NCBI RefSeq assembly: GCF_016862575.1
Contig: NZ_BONF01000011.1
Location: forward strand, 1-64,000
Origin: Catellatospora bangladeshensis
Lineage (GTDB): Bacteria; Actinomycetota; Actinomycetes; Mycobacteriales; Micromonosporaceae
DNA length: 64,000 bases
Direction: 5' to 3'
A program made the position numbers and the translations under genes. Shown here in pieces: positions 19,911 to 27,120 of this stretch. Under the pieces are notes generated by a model. That model had not been told where the DNA came from. It was given only the letters and a program-made list of their open reading frames with translations, and searched no databases. The first letter of the stretch is position 1, and each line of letters begins with the position of its first letter.

Positions 19911-20963
19911 TCAGCCCGGCGGAGACGGCGAGGTCCTCGTCGAATCTGCGATGAACGCCGCGACGGCCTGGTTGACCGCGGCTGAGCGGATTGACTCGAA
20001 CAGGTCGAAGTCGTGGTGTGCGCCGGGCAGCTCGGCGTAACGGACTGGAGCGCGCGATGCTGCGCGTGACCGTTCGGCAAACGCGCGCGCGTGCGACGCC
20101 GGTACCACGAGGTCGTTCTGGCCATGGATGACCAGCAGCGGCGGACCGTCGCGTAGCGTGAGGTCGCCGTAGTATCCGTAGCGGCCGATGAGCCCCGCAA
20201 TGGCGTCTGTGCGCTCACCGACCGCCCGTATCGCCAGGTACGCGCCGGCCGAGCTGCCCGCGATGAACAGCGCCTCGGGATTGCCGCCGTACTCGGCGGC
20301 GTGCTCGCGTACCCAGGCGATGGCCGCGTGGGCGTCGGCCACCTGTTCGGCGAGGGTCGCCTGCGGCTGCAGCCGGTAGTTCGCGCTGACGCAGACGATG
20401 CCGCACGTTGCCGTGAGGTAGCGGATCAGCGGCCGCGCCTCGCGCCGTTTGTCTCCGGAGTGGAAGCCGCCGCCGTGCAGGTGCAGCAGGACCGGCACGC
20501 CGGACGGCCGGTCGCGCCGGTGGTACACGTCCAGCGTACGGCGCGATCTGGCTGCCTGTGCCGTTGGGGACGGGCCGTCGCCGTAGCTGCGGTCGGGCAC
20601 CCGGACCAGATTCCCTGCGCCCTGGACGAAGGGTGCGGCCAGGATCCGTACCCACGGCCGGTGCGGCCGCCCGTCCAGGTGCAGCGCCGCGTGCGCGCGG
20701 GTCGCCCGGCCCACGATCACCCCCAGCCCGGCGAGCGCGAGCAGCGCGACACCGGCACCGACTGCCCCGGCCACCGAGTCCAGGTCACCTTCGATGAGGG
20801 CAAGCACCGTCGAAGCGACCAGGACATACCCGACGATGAAGGGCAACTCGTTGACGAGCAGGGCCGGTATCGCGCAAACCGGACCGGGTCGACGCCACCG
20901 GGTCAGCGCACACGTGACGCCCCACGACACGAGTGTCACCGTGAGCAGGTACCCGACCGGCAT
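19911..20963 (-). CDS. Membrane-anchored alpha/beta hydrolase (esterase/lipase, HGGG type)
   Basis: 350 aa. The first 95 residues contain three hydrophobic segments (GYLLTVTLVSWGVTCAL; ELPFIVGYVLVASTVLALI; AVGAGVALLALAGLGVIV). The rest is an alpha/beta hydrolase of the hormone-sensitive-lipase type: oxyanion motif LHLHGGGFHSG, nucleophile elbow IAGSSAGAY, acid near GPPLLVIHGQNDLVVP and the catalytic His in LPGAHHDFDLF. The substrate is probably a carboxylic ester. The ATG overlaps the stop of the upstream sensor-domain gene by one base (TGATG), implying translational coupling. Confidence 0.85.
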   Translation of the reverse strand: MPVGYLLTVTLVSWGVTCALTRWRRPGPVCAIPALLVNELPFIVGYVLVASTVLALIEGDLDSVAGAVGAGVALLALAGLGVIVGRATRAHAALHLDGRPHRPWVRILAAPFVQGAGNLVRVPDRSYGDGPSPTAQAARSRRTLDVYHRRDRPSGVPVLLHLHGGGFHSGDKRREARPLIRYLTATCGIVCVSANYRLQPQATLAEQVADAHAAIAWVREHAAEYGGNPEALFIAGSSAGAYLAIRAVGERTDAIAGLIGRYGYYGDLTLRDGPPLLVIHGQNDLVVPASHARAFAERSRAASRAPVRYAELPGAHHDFDLFESIRSAAVNQAVAAFIADSTRTSPSPPG

Positions 20964-21382
20964 CAGGCACCCATCACCCGGCGCCACACTGCCACGTACG
21001 CGCGCAGGATCCACGGCACGAGCAGCAGGAAGACAATGCCGGCGAGCGCGTGTACCGCCCAGGCGCCGGCGAGCGTCGGACCGCCCCACGAGTCGCGGTA
21101 CTCGCCGCTCATGCCGAACAATGATCTTGTCGGGTACGCGAGATTCACCACCACGCCGATCCAGCAGTACCCGGTCACGGCCAGCGTGACCAGATCGATT
21201 GGCACCGCGGCGAGCCCGGATAGCCTGGACCGCCGCGGCTCCCGGCGCAACAGGGCGGTCGCGACCAGGCGCTGCGCTTCGCCGCCGTCCACTACCGCCC
21301 ACACGGCGAGAGGAACGGACAGCACGACAAAAAGCGCGTACCGGTACGGCTCTGCCGACAGAGGCAATCTCCACCATGGCAT
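20963..21382 (-). CDS. Small membrane protein resembling the actinobacterial putative-sensor domain
   Basis: 139 aa from the ATG at 21382 (MPWWRLPLSAEPYRYALF). Hydrophobic segments YALFVVLSVPLAVWAVV, LAAVPIDLVTLAVTGYCWIGVVV and AVHALAGIVFLLLVPWILRAYVAVWRR match the layout of the 'putative sensor' domain normally fused to actinobacterial histidine kinases, with its NLAYPTRSLFG...DSWGGP loop. Here it stands alone. It is translationally coupled to the hydrolase gene (TGATG overlap), so the two membrane proteins probably work together. Confidence 0.6.
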   Translation of the reverse strand: MPWWRLPLSAEPYRYALFVVLSVPLAVWAVVDGGEAQRLVATALLRREPRRSRLSGLAAVPIDLVTLAVTGYCWIGVVVNLAYPTRSLFGMSGEYRDSWGGPTLAGAWAVHALAGIVFLLLVPWILRAYVAVWRRVMGA

Positions 21383-21432
21383 GCCGCTCAGCCTAACGAC
21401 GGTCGACAATGGACAGCGAAAACCGCCAGATG

Positions 21433-21554
21433 ACCCGATCGACTCCGACGTGGCCATAGTGCCGGTACGCGCGAAGGCCTACAGCCTCACGGGCGAGCCT
21501 GTTCGGGAACTGCATCTGTTCGACGGCGACCGGTTCTTCACCCACAACGCGTAA
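21433..21554 (+). pseudogene. Possible C-terminal gene fragment
   Basis: A plus-strand reading with the look of a real protein end: DSDVAIVPVRAKAYSLTG then EPVRELHLFDGDRFFTHNA followed by TAA. It has no start of its own. The family is not recognised. It could be the tail of a gene truncated by rearrangement, or chance. Confidence 0.3.
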
Positions 21555-21775
21555 AGAGCGCCTGGTGCCGATAGCATCGACCAGCTCAACGACTACCCCA
21601 CGAAGCTCGCAGATCCCTGCGGCCGTCAAGTGAGGTGCCCTCATCATGGCGAGCATGGCGTTCCCGCGCCCGAGCGGATAAGCGCGGCCCTGTTCCAATC
21701 GCTCAAGCACTGCATATCTCTACGTCAGCGTTAGCGTTAGCGGTCACACAGGAGCGGCACCCGTACTCTCTCGGG

Positions 21776-22579
21776 GTGAGCGAGAGCAATGACTACGTGA
21801 GGCTGCGAGAAACCTTCAACGAGGACGCTGAACGGTATGACCGTGCACGGCCCCGGTACCCGGCACAGATGTTCGATGATCTCGCTGCGGCCGGCGTCGC
21901 GCCCGGTGCAAGGGTGTTGGAGATCGGCTGTGGCACTGGGCAGGCGACCGTGCCGTTGGCGGAACGTGGCTGCCGGATCGTGGCCGTCGAATTGGGCGCA
22001 GACATGGCTGCCGTGGCTCGAAGAAACCTTGCCGGCTCCGACTCGGTGGAGGTCGTGACGGCAGCGTTCGAGGAGTGGCCCTTGCCTGCGGAACCGTTCG
22101 ACGTGGTCTTCTCCGCGACGGCGTTTCACTGGATCGATCCGGCCGTGCGGGTGTCGAAGTCTGCCGACGCCTTGCGTCTCGGTGGTCTGCTGGCGACCGT
22201 GGGAACCCACCACATCGCCGGTGGCACCTGGACCGAGGCGTTCTTCGCCGAGATTCAGAAGCTTTACGAGCGCTTCGACCCGTCGACCCCACCGGGGCTG
22301 CGTCTTGAAGGTGCTGAAGACATTCCGGAAGACGATCGGGAGCTGACCTCGTCGGAACGGTTCGGGCCTGCGAGCTTCTACCGATACGAGTGGGAGTTGC
22401 CGTACTCGACAGCGGACTACCTGGATCTGCTGCTGACCTACTCCGGCCACCGGGCCTTGCCGGACGCGCAGCAGAGCGCCTTGCTGAACTCCATCGCGCG
22501 GCTCATAGACGTCGACTACGGGGGCCAAGTCGTCAAGCGCTACTTGACTGAGCTGAGGCTCGCCGAACGTGTCCGGTGA
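21776..22579 (+). CDS. Class I SAM-dependent methyltransferase (type 11)
   Basis: 267 aa from GTG 21776 (VSESNDYVRLRETFNEDAERYDRARPRYP), the usual N-terminus of this subgroup. Motif I is VLEIGCGTGQATVPLA; acidic strand-2 end IVAVELGADM; motif II-like EPFDVVFSATAFHWIDP; then LRLGGLLATVG. The family covers many small-molecule methyltransferases; the substrate is not predictable. It stands alone and is followed by a strong terminator. Confidence 0.85.
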   Translation: MSESNDYVRLRETFNEDAERYDRARPRYPAQMFDDLAAAGVAPGARVLEIGCGTGQATVPLAERGCRIVAVELGADMAAVARRNLAGSDSVEVVTAAFEEWPLPAEPFDVVFSATAFHWIDPAVRVSKSADALRLGGLLATVGTHHIAGGTWTEAFFAEIQKLYERFDPSTPPGLRLEGAEDIPEDDRELTSSERFGPASFYRYEWELPYSTADYLDLLLTYSGHRALPDAQQSALLNSIARLIDVDYGGQVVKRYLTELRLAERVR

Positions 22580-22660
22580 ATCGCTTCTATCGTCAGCCGC
22601 CGTCGGATTCAGCAGAGTGCACGTGCATTCGGCCGAGTCGTGGTTGAACGGCAACGAAGA

Positions 22661-22698
22661 CGCCCCGTGCAGCTCGCCTTGTTCGGCTGCACGGGGCG
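22661..22698. terminator. Hairpin after the methyltransferase gene
   Basis: A perfect 13-bp stem CGCCCCGTGCAGC / GCTGCACGGGGCG (22661-22673 and 22686-22698) with a 12-nt loop, 82 nt after the methyltransferase stop. Confidence 0.75.
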
Positions 22699-22818
22699 CC
22701 CAAGCTTCTGTGGGTCGCGGTTTCGTCACGGATGCCCCTCCCGGAGGCTCGCGCGCAGGGCGTGAGCGGAATGAAGGCCGTGTCGTTGCCGTGTCCGAGG
22801 GGCCGCATGAACCCGAAG

Positions 22819-22867
22819 TAAATGATCACGATGGCTGGTGAGCTGCTGCTTGCGTGATCACCAGGCC
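22819..22867 (+). repeat. Dispersed 49-nt repeat, copy 2
   Basis: Second copy of the repeat at 17500-17548, in the 520-base intergenic region 22580-23099 before the convergent acyl-CoA dehydrogenase gene. Apart from this repeat and the terminator, that region shows no gene. Confidence 0.5.
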
Positions 22868-23099
22868 GGGCGGGAGCCAACATGGTCATGACGCCGCCCG
22901 GCCGACCTTGCGTCAAATGGGCACCTCAGGCGGCCCGGCCGGCTTGACACGATCCTCGGCCGGACTCGGCGACCGCAACCATGGGCTCCGGCATGGACAG
23001 TCTTCCGACAGCTTGGCGGAGTCGCCGGGCCGGCCGCGACCTGGATGGGCCAGAATCGCGGGTCGGACATGCTGCTCAGGCTTGGAGAGGCTGCTGTCG

Positions 23100-24248
23100 T
23101 CAGGCGAGCAGGCCCTTGCTGCCAAGCGCGTGCCGGCCGGTCTCGACCAGGGCGTCCTCGGCAGTCAGCGGATGGAACTTCGCCGCGCGGATGTCGCGGT
23201 AGCACCGTTCGATCACCGAGCCCTTGAAGAAGGCGGACCCGCCGGCGACGTCCATGGCGAGATCGCAGACCGCGACGCCCGCCTCGGCGACCTCGTTCTT
23301 GGCCGACATCACCGCGAGGTAGACCTCGGGGGACGGGCTGGGATCGTCACCGACCGCCGCCAGGGCACCGTCGAGCGCCCACGAGGCGACCCGCAGCTTG
23401 TGCCGCATCAGACCGACCTGGCGCTGCACGAGCACGTTCTCGGCCTTCTGGGCGGCACCGGCGAGCGCGGCCCGGTACGCCGCCTCGGCCACCCCGAGGT
23501 AGACGCCCGAGATGATCGGGAACGCGATCTGCGAGATCACCTGCAGGGGAGGATCGACCACGCCGTACGGGCGATTGGCGAGCACCCGCTCATCCGGGAC
23601 GAACACGTCCGTGAGCAGGATGTCGTTGCTGGCGGTGCCGCGCATGCCGAGGGTGTCCCAGTTGTCTGCGACGGTGACGCCCGGTGACGCCAGCGGGATC
23701 GCGACGTTCAGCACCCGCCGGCCCCGCTCGGGGTCGTCGCAGGTGAACATGGTCGCCATCACCGTGCCATGGTTCGACTGGCTGGCGAAGCGCTTGTGGC
23801 CGGTGACCCGGTAGCCCCCGTCGACCCTGACCGCCTCGCCGCGCGGGTGGGTGTAGTCGCCGCCGCCGGTCGAGACGAGCATGATGCCCTCCTCCGCCAC
23901 CCGGCGCAGGGTGGCCTCGGCGCCGGGCAGATTGCGGCGATACCGCCACGAGGTGAACGCGACGACGTGCTGGTGCATCGAGCTGGCCAGCGCCGCCGAA
24001 CCGCAGTGCTGGGCGAGCTCGCGCTGCAGCGCGGTCAGCTCGGCGATGGTGGCGCCGTCGCCGCCGAGCTCTACGGGCACCCCCGCCTTGAGCAGGCCGG
24101 CGGAGCGGAGCACGTCATACGCCTCGGTCACGAAGCTGCCCTCGGCGTCGTGCCGGGCGGCGTGTTCGGCGAGTGTGGCGCCGACCGCCGCGGCCCGCTC
24201 GGTGAGATCGGTGGTCTGCTGAGCCATCGGCTCGGTCGTTGTCGTCAT
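23100..24248 (-). CDS. Acyl-CoA dehydrogenase-family flavoprotein
   Basis: 382 aa starting MTTTTEPMAQQTTDL. N-terminal helical domain (LRSAGLLKAGVPVELGGDGATIAEL), middle beta domain (GEAVRVDGGYRVTGHKRFASQSN; DNWDTLGMRGTASNDILLTDVFVPDE) and C-terminal helical domain (LGVAEAAYRAALAGA; GSVIERCYRDIRAAKFHPLT). The catalytic Glu of fatty acyl-CoA dehydrogenases is not obvious; the late CYRDIRAAKFHP block is like the DszC/monooxygenase-type subgroup, so it may be an FMN-dependent oxygenase. It is divergent from an HxlR regulator with 102 nt between starts, so regulation by that protein is likely. Confidence 0.85.
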   Translation of the reverse strand: MTTTTEPMAQQTTDLTERAAAVGATLAEHAARHDAEGSFVTEAYDVLRSAGLLKAGVPVELGGDGATIAELTALQRELAQHCGSAALASSMHQHVVAFTSWRYRRNLPGAEATLRRVAEEGIMLVSTGGGDYTHPRGEAVRVDGGYRVTGHKRFASQSNHGTVMATMFTCDDPERGRRVLNVAIPLASPGVTVADNWDTLGMRGTASNDILLTDVFVPDERVLANRPYGVVDPPLQVISQIAFPIISGVYLGVAEAAYRAALAGAAQKAENVLVQRQVGLMRHKLRVASWALDGALAAVGDDPSPSPEVYLAVMSAKNEVAEAGVAVCDLAMDVAGGSAFFKGSVIERCYRDIRAAKFHPLTAEDALVETGRHALGSKGLLA

Positions 24249-24350
24249 GCACCCAGCGTCGGTGGCGGCGTAGGCCCGCCACTAGTCCACAATCGCGACC
24301 TGGCTGGTACAGATTCAGGACTACAAGCCGCGCCGGGGCGCTGCGACGAT

Positions 24351-25052
24351 ATGTCCATGCCTGACTACGGTGACTACTGCCCGGTCCAGCTAGCTGCGGA
24401 GGTCGTCGCGGACCGCTGGACACCCCTGATCCTCCGGGAGATGGTGCTCGGCAACACCCGGTTCAACGACATCGCGCGGGCGATGCCCGGCATCTCCCGC
24501 TCGCTGCTCGTCCAGCGACTGCGGCACCTTGAGAAGCACGGAGTCGTCGAGACCTGGCCCGCGCCGACCGGGCGTGGCAGCGAGTACCGCCTCACAGCGG
24601 CCGGCAAGGACCTGGAACGGGTCATCGACGCGATGGCGCGGTGGGCGATCGAATGGCTGTTCGAGGAGATCCGCCCGCACGATGTGCCGCCGACCACGCT
24701 CATGTGGTGGATGCACCGCCGGGTCCGGCCGGAGGGGCTGCCGACGGCTCGTACGGTGCTGGAATTCCGGCACACCGCGCCGGCACCGCAGACGATCTGG
24801 CTGGTGCTCGACCGGGGCGAGGTGTCGGTCTGCCACCAGCATCCGGGCTTCGACAGCGATGCCATCGTCACCTCGACCACCGCCGACCTCGCCGACGTGT
24901 TCCAGGGCTACCGCACCTGGGCCGAGGCCACCGCCGACGGCCGGATCGACGTCGCCGGGCCACCCAGGATCACCTCGGCCATCCCGCGATGGTTCGCGTG
25001 GAGCCCCTGGACCGACGTCACCCGCGAACGATCCCAGCGCCCCACCAGCTGA
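24351..25052 (+). CDS. HxlR-family winged-helix regulator with C-terminal ligand-binding-like domain
   Basis: 233 aa. Residues 5-100 are a classic HxlR domain: DYCPVQLAAEVVADRWTPLI, LREMVLGNTRFNDIARAMPG, ISRSLLVQRLRHLEKHGVVE and the wing GRGSEYRLTAAGKDL. About 130-225 is an SCP2-like module (EFRHTAPAPQTIWLVLDRG, VSVCHQHPGFDSDAIVTST, ADVFQGYRTWAEATADGRI). It probably represses or activates the divergent acyl-CoA dehydrogenase-type gene in response to a hydrophobic ligand. ATG 24351 is followed by a second in-frame ATG at 24357; neither has a strong RBS. Confidence 0.85.
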   Translation: MSMPDYGDYCPVQLAAEVVADRWTPLILREMVLGNTRFNDIARAMPGISRSLLVQRLRHLEKHGVVETWPAPTGRGSEYRLTAAGKDLERVIDAMARWAIEWLFEEIRPHDVPPTTLMWWMHRRVRPEGLPTARTVLEFRHTAPAPQTIWLVLDRGEVSVCHQHPGFDSDAIVTSTTADLADVFQGYRTWAEATADGRIDVAGPPRITSAIPRWFAWSPWTDVTRERSQRPTS

Positions 25053-25117
25053 GGTGATGAACCGTCGTGACCGCGGACCGGAGAGGCAGCACATCAGGCT
25101 GCACCTACCGACCAACC

Positions 25118-25225
25118 GACCTCGCCCGCCTACTGCTCTGGTCCTGCTGGAGACGCCGACACCATGCCCTCGCGCGGACCAGCCACTACCGCCGCCGACG
25201 CGAGTCACCGCGGCTCACCAGCTAA
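25118..25225 (+). mobile_element. Relic: 3' end of an IS701-family transposase
   Basis: The plus strand reads DLARLLLWSCWRRRHHALA then RTSHYRRRRESPRLTS and a stop. This aligns with the C-terminus of the 34139-35458 transposase (DIAHLLRWSYWRRRHQALA, RTSHYRRRELQQLSRQT). The upstream part of the element is gone. It abuts the GTG start of the next gene. Confidence 0.75.
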
Positions 25226-25227
25226 CC

Positions 25228-25983
25228 GTGAACGTCCCATATCCTTCGTTCGTGCATCAGCCGCTGCTCATACCGGAGTACCCGAACGACGATCTGGTCC
25301 AGGGCGACGACCTTGCTTTCGGGCCGGCCTTCTGGCTTGCCCACCTGCTGCTGACCATGGGCGACCCGGATGACGCTCCGCAGGACTACGGCGTCACGGC
25401 AGCGGCCTACGACTCCATGGTCGAGCGGCTCAGCGACGCCGCCTTGCCGTGGCCCGTGTTCCAGATCCCGTTCGGCGGTGGACACACGATCCTGGTCATT
25501 TACGCCAGCTACGAGGACGAGAACAACGTCGAATTCATCGTCCGGCACTCGGACTGGGGGCGTTTGGGATACCTCGGAAACATCGGCCCCAGCCACTCCG
25601 GTCCCGGCCTGTCCTGGCAGGAACTGACCACGATCGCGGCGTACTCCCCGGACTGCGACACCGAACCCGGGCTGAGCGATCCGGCGCAGCGGCTGCTTCT
25701 CCTGCTGCCCATGCTCGGCGACGCCGCTACGCCCAGTGAGGTGACCGAGGTGGTGACCCACGCCCTGATCCAGTGCGGGATCTCGGAAGAGTCCGCACCA
25801 GGGTTCGCGGACAAGTTGGTCGGCCGAGAAGAGGACCAGCAGAACACTTGGTCGGCCGGTCCGGACAACCCGATACCCGTCTGTTCCTCGCGCCGAAGCG
25901 CGCGCCAGGTCCCGATCGCCCTGGGTATCACCGCCGAGGCTGCCCGCGCCCTGGCCGACGCGTTGACCGGAGCCGCTCGTTGA
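25228..25983 (+). CDS. Hypothetical protein
   Basis: 251 aa from GTG 25228 (VNVPYPSFVHQPLLIPEYPNDD). Soluble, acidic, with HTILVIYASYEDENNVEFIV, SHSGPGLSWQELTTIAAYSP and a helical C-terminal half (VTEVVTHALIQCGISEES; ALGITAEAARALADALTG). No named family recognised; the fold pattern resembles small actinobacterial SMI1/immunity-like hypothetical proteins, but this is a guess. The first codons lie directly on the end of the IS701 relic, and the end overlaps a recombinase fragment, so either terminus may be altered. Confidence 0.55.
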   Translation: MNVPYPSFVHQPLLIPEYPNDDLVQGDDLAFGPAFWLAHLLLTMGDPDDAPQDYGVTAAAYDSMVERLSDAALPWPVFQIPFGGGHTILVIYASYEDENNVEFIVRHSDWGRLGYLGNIGPSHSGPGLSWQELTTIAAYSPDCDTEPGLSDPAQRLLLLLPMLGDAATPSEVTEVVTHALIQCGISEESAPGFADKLVGREEDQQNTWSAGPDNPIPVCSSRRSARQVPIALGITAEAARALADALTGAAR

Positions 25984-26239
25984 CGGGATTCGCCGACGAG
26001 ATCCGGCCCCTGGTCGAAGCCATGTCGGGCGTCGCGGCAATCCTTAACGCAGCCCACCCGGCAGACAAGGGGGAGCTATACCGAAAACTCCGACTACGCC
26101 TCACATACGAACCAGGCCCCCGCTTGATCAAAGCGGAGGCCAGCCCAAGTGGATCATGTACTTAATGTGTGTCCGAGGGGCAACACGAACCAAAACCCAA
26201 CCGGGTCCGACGCTGTCGACGTCGCTCCAGTTGATCTAG
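25980..26239 (+). pseudogene. C-terminal fragment of a large serine recombinase
   Basis: Plus-strand translation from 25980: LTGFADEIRPLVEAMSG, ILNAAHPADKGELYRKL, RLRLTYEPGPRLIKAEA. DPADKAELYRQLGLRLTY-like text is a hallmark of the C-terminus of actinobacterial site-specific serine recombinases. After SPSG the frame breaks (stop at 26163); moving one base continues as IMYLMCVRGATRTKTQPG then PTLSTSLQLI and TAG at 26237-26239. The catalytic N-terminal domain is absent. A marker of a past integrative element. Confidence 0.7.
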
Positions 26240-26440
26240 CGGCTGATCGCGGCGGCGTTCCGGGTCTCGACACCTTTACGGTGGAGCAGCTCTTGGGGCG
26301 CCGCCTTGCCAACCCCTATGAAGTTGTGGCCCTTTTCCCCCTCCGCTCCCGTTTTCGACTCTGTGTAGAGCGCACCCATCACGGTCCGCGGTATCCATCT
26401 GGTCACCCCATAGGGGTTACGCTGCGGAATCTTCCTTCTC
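26177..26440 (+). repeat. Duplicated 260-bp junction sequence, copy A
   Basis: About 85-90 percent identical by eye to 30656-30920 in the same orientation, with small indels. It starts in the recombinase tail (GGGGCAACACGAACC), spans the spacer with CGTTTTCGACTCTGTGTAGAGCG, and ends in GGGGTTACGCTGCGGAA, the 3' end of a convergent HAD-type gene. Confidence 0.8.
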
Positions 26441-26591
26441 CAGCGTTATGCGATGGCGCGATGGTCTGCGTCGGTGAGGCCGCCGTGGAAGAACCCAGCA
26501 GGCCGAGCCGCGGTGCCATCTTGTTCGCTCCAGCCGTCCAACTCGTGACTCAGACCCGATCGCCAGCCACGCGGCCAGGCAGCGGCCGTGC
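26403..26591 (-). pseudogene. Remnant of a HAD-type gene (paralogue of the gene at 30884-31555)
   Basis: Minus-strand bases 26403-26591 align with the 3' half of the HAD-type gene at 30.9 kb: GGCCGCTGCCTGGCCG, GGAGCGAACAAGATGGCACC and CGGCTCGGCCTGC match the segments encoding EYGRRLAVL and EANEVLAPRLGLP. An internal deletion then joins to GGCCTCACCGACGCAGACC (cf. CGLTVADYRAM). Several frameshifts; not functional. Confidence 0.6.
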
Positions 26592-26850
26592 TCGCTGGCG
26601 CTGCTGCGCTGGGTTGACGGCCACCCGCTGACTACCGCATCAGACGACCAGGCCGTGATGGGCCGCACGCTCGCCGAGGTACACCGCATCCTGATGACAG
26701 CACCGACCGGGCTTGACGAGCGGTTCCCGTGGCTGGACCTGACCGGCCGGCGGTCGACATCCAGCCTGAATCCGCCCTGTCAGATGCGCTGGCGCGTTAC
26801 CACGCTGCGTCCTTCGACGCTCACCTGGGGCGCGATGCACGCCGATCCGG
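26592..26850 (+). pseudogene. Fragment of an aminoglycoside/choline phosphotransferase-like gene
   Basis: Plus strand reads SLALLRWVDGHPLTT, AVMGRTLAEVHRILMTAP, GLDERFPWLDLTG, then after a frameshift near 26749 PAVDIQPESALSDALARYH and AASFDAHLGRDA. WVDGHPL...LGxxLAxxHR is the APH-family lid/hinge pattern. The nucleotide-binding front and the catalytic loop (HxDxxxxN) are missing, so no resistance function can be inferred. Confidence 0.55.
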
Positions 26851-26860
26851 CATCCCAGCG

Positions 26861-26905
26861 AAGGGAAGATTCCCGTCAACTCACGATTGACGGGAATCTT
26901 CCCTT
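26861..26905. terminator. Long perfect hairpin
   Basis: A perfect 19-bp stem AAGGGAAGATTCCCGTCAA (26861-26879) and its complement (26887-26905) with a 7-nt loop CTCACGA, followed by T-rich TTTGCC on the plus strand. It probably terminated the vanished phosphotransferase gene. Confidence 0.75.
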
Positions 26906-27120
26906 TGCCGCCTCTTCGTCCCGAGTTATTGGCGACGCGGTCGCGGGAGGCGTCATGCGAGATCAGACGCCGTGTTGCGGTCCGGATCCCGCGCTACGGT
27001 CGGCTCGATTGCGGCCCTGCACTGCTATACGTCAGCTGACGTCGCTATTCACCTCTGCCGCGTACGATCAGTAAGTCGACTCATGTTCGCGTGTCTTGGC
27101 GTGATCGCTCGGGGGCCGGG

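Noticed and set aside
20301-21554. 417-codon plus-strand frame
   Set aside because: Mostly antisense to the hydrolase and sensor genes. Only its last 40 codons look protein-like and are listed as a possible fragment.
26177-26440. A coding gene in the repeat (reading DLAADRGGVPGLDTFTVEQLL)
   Set aside because: Copy B preserves part of the reading, but a one-base length difference between the copies shifts the frame, and both lack a start; treated as non-coding spacer.
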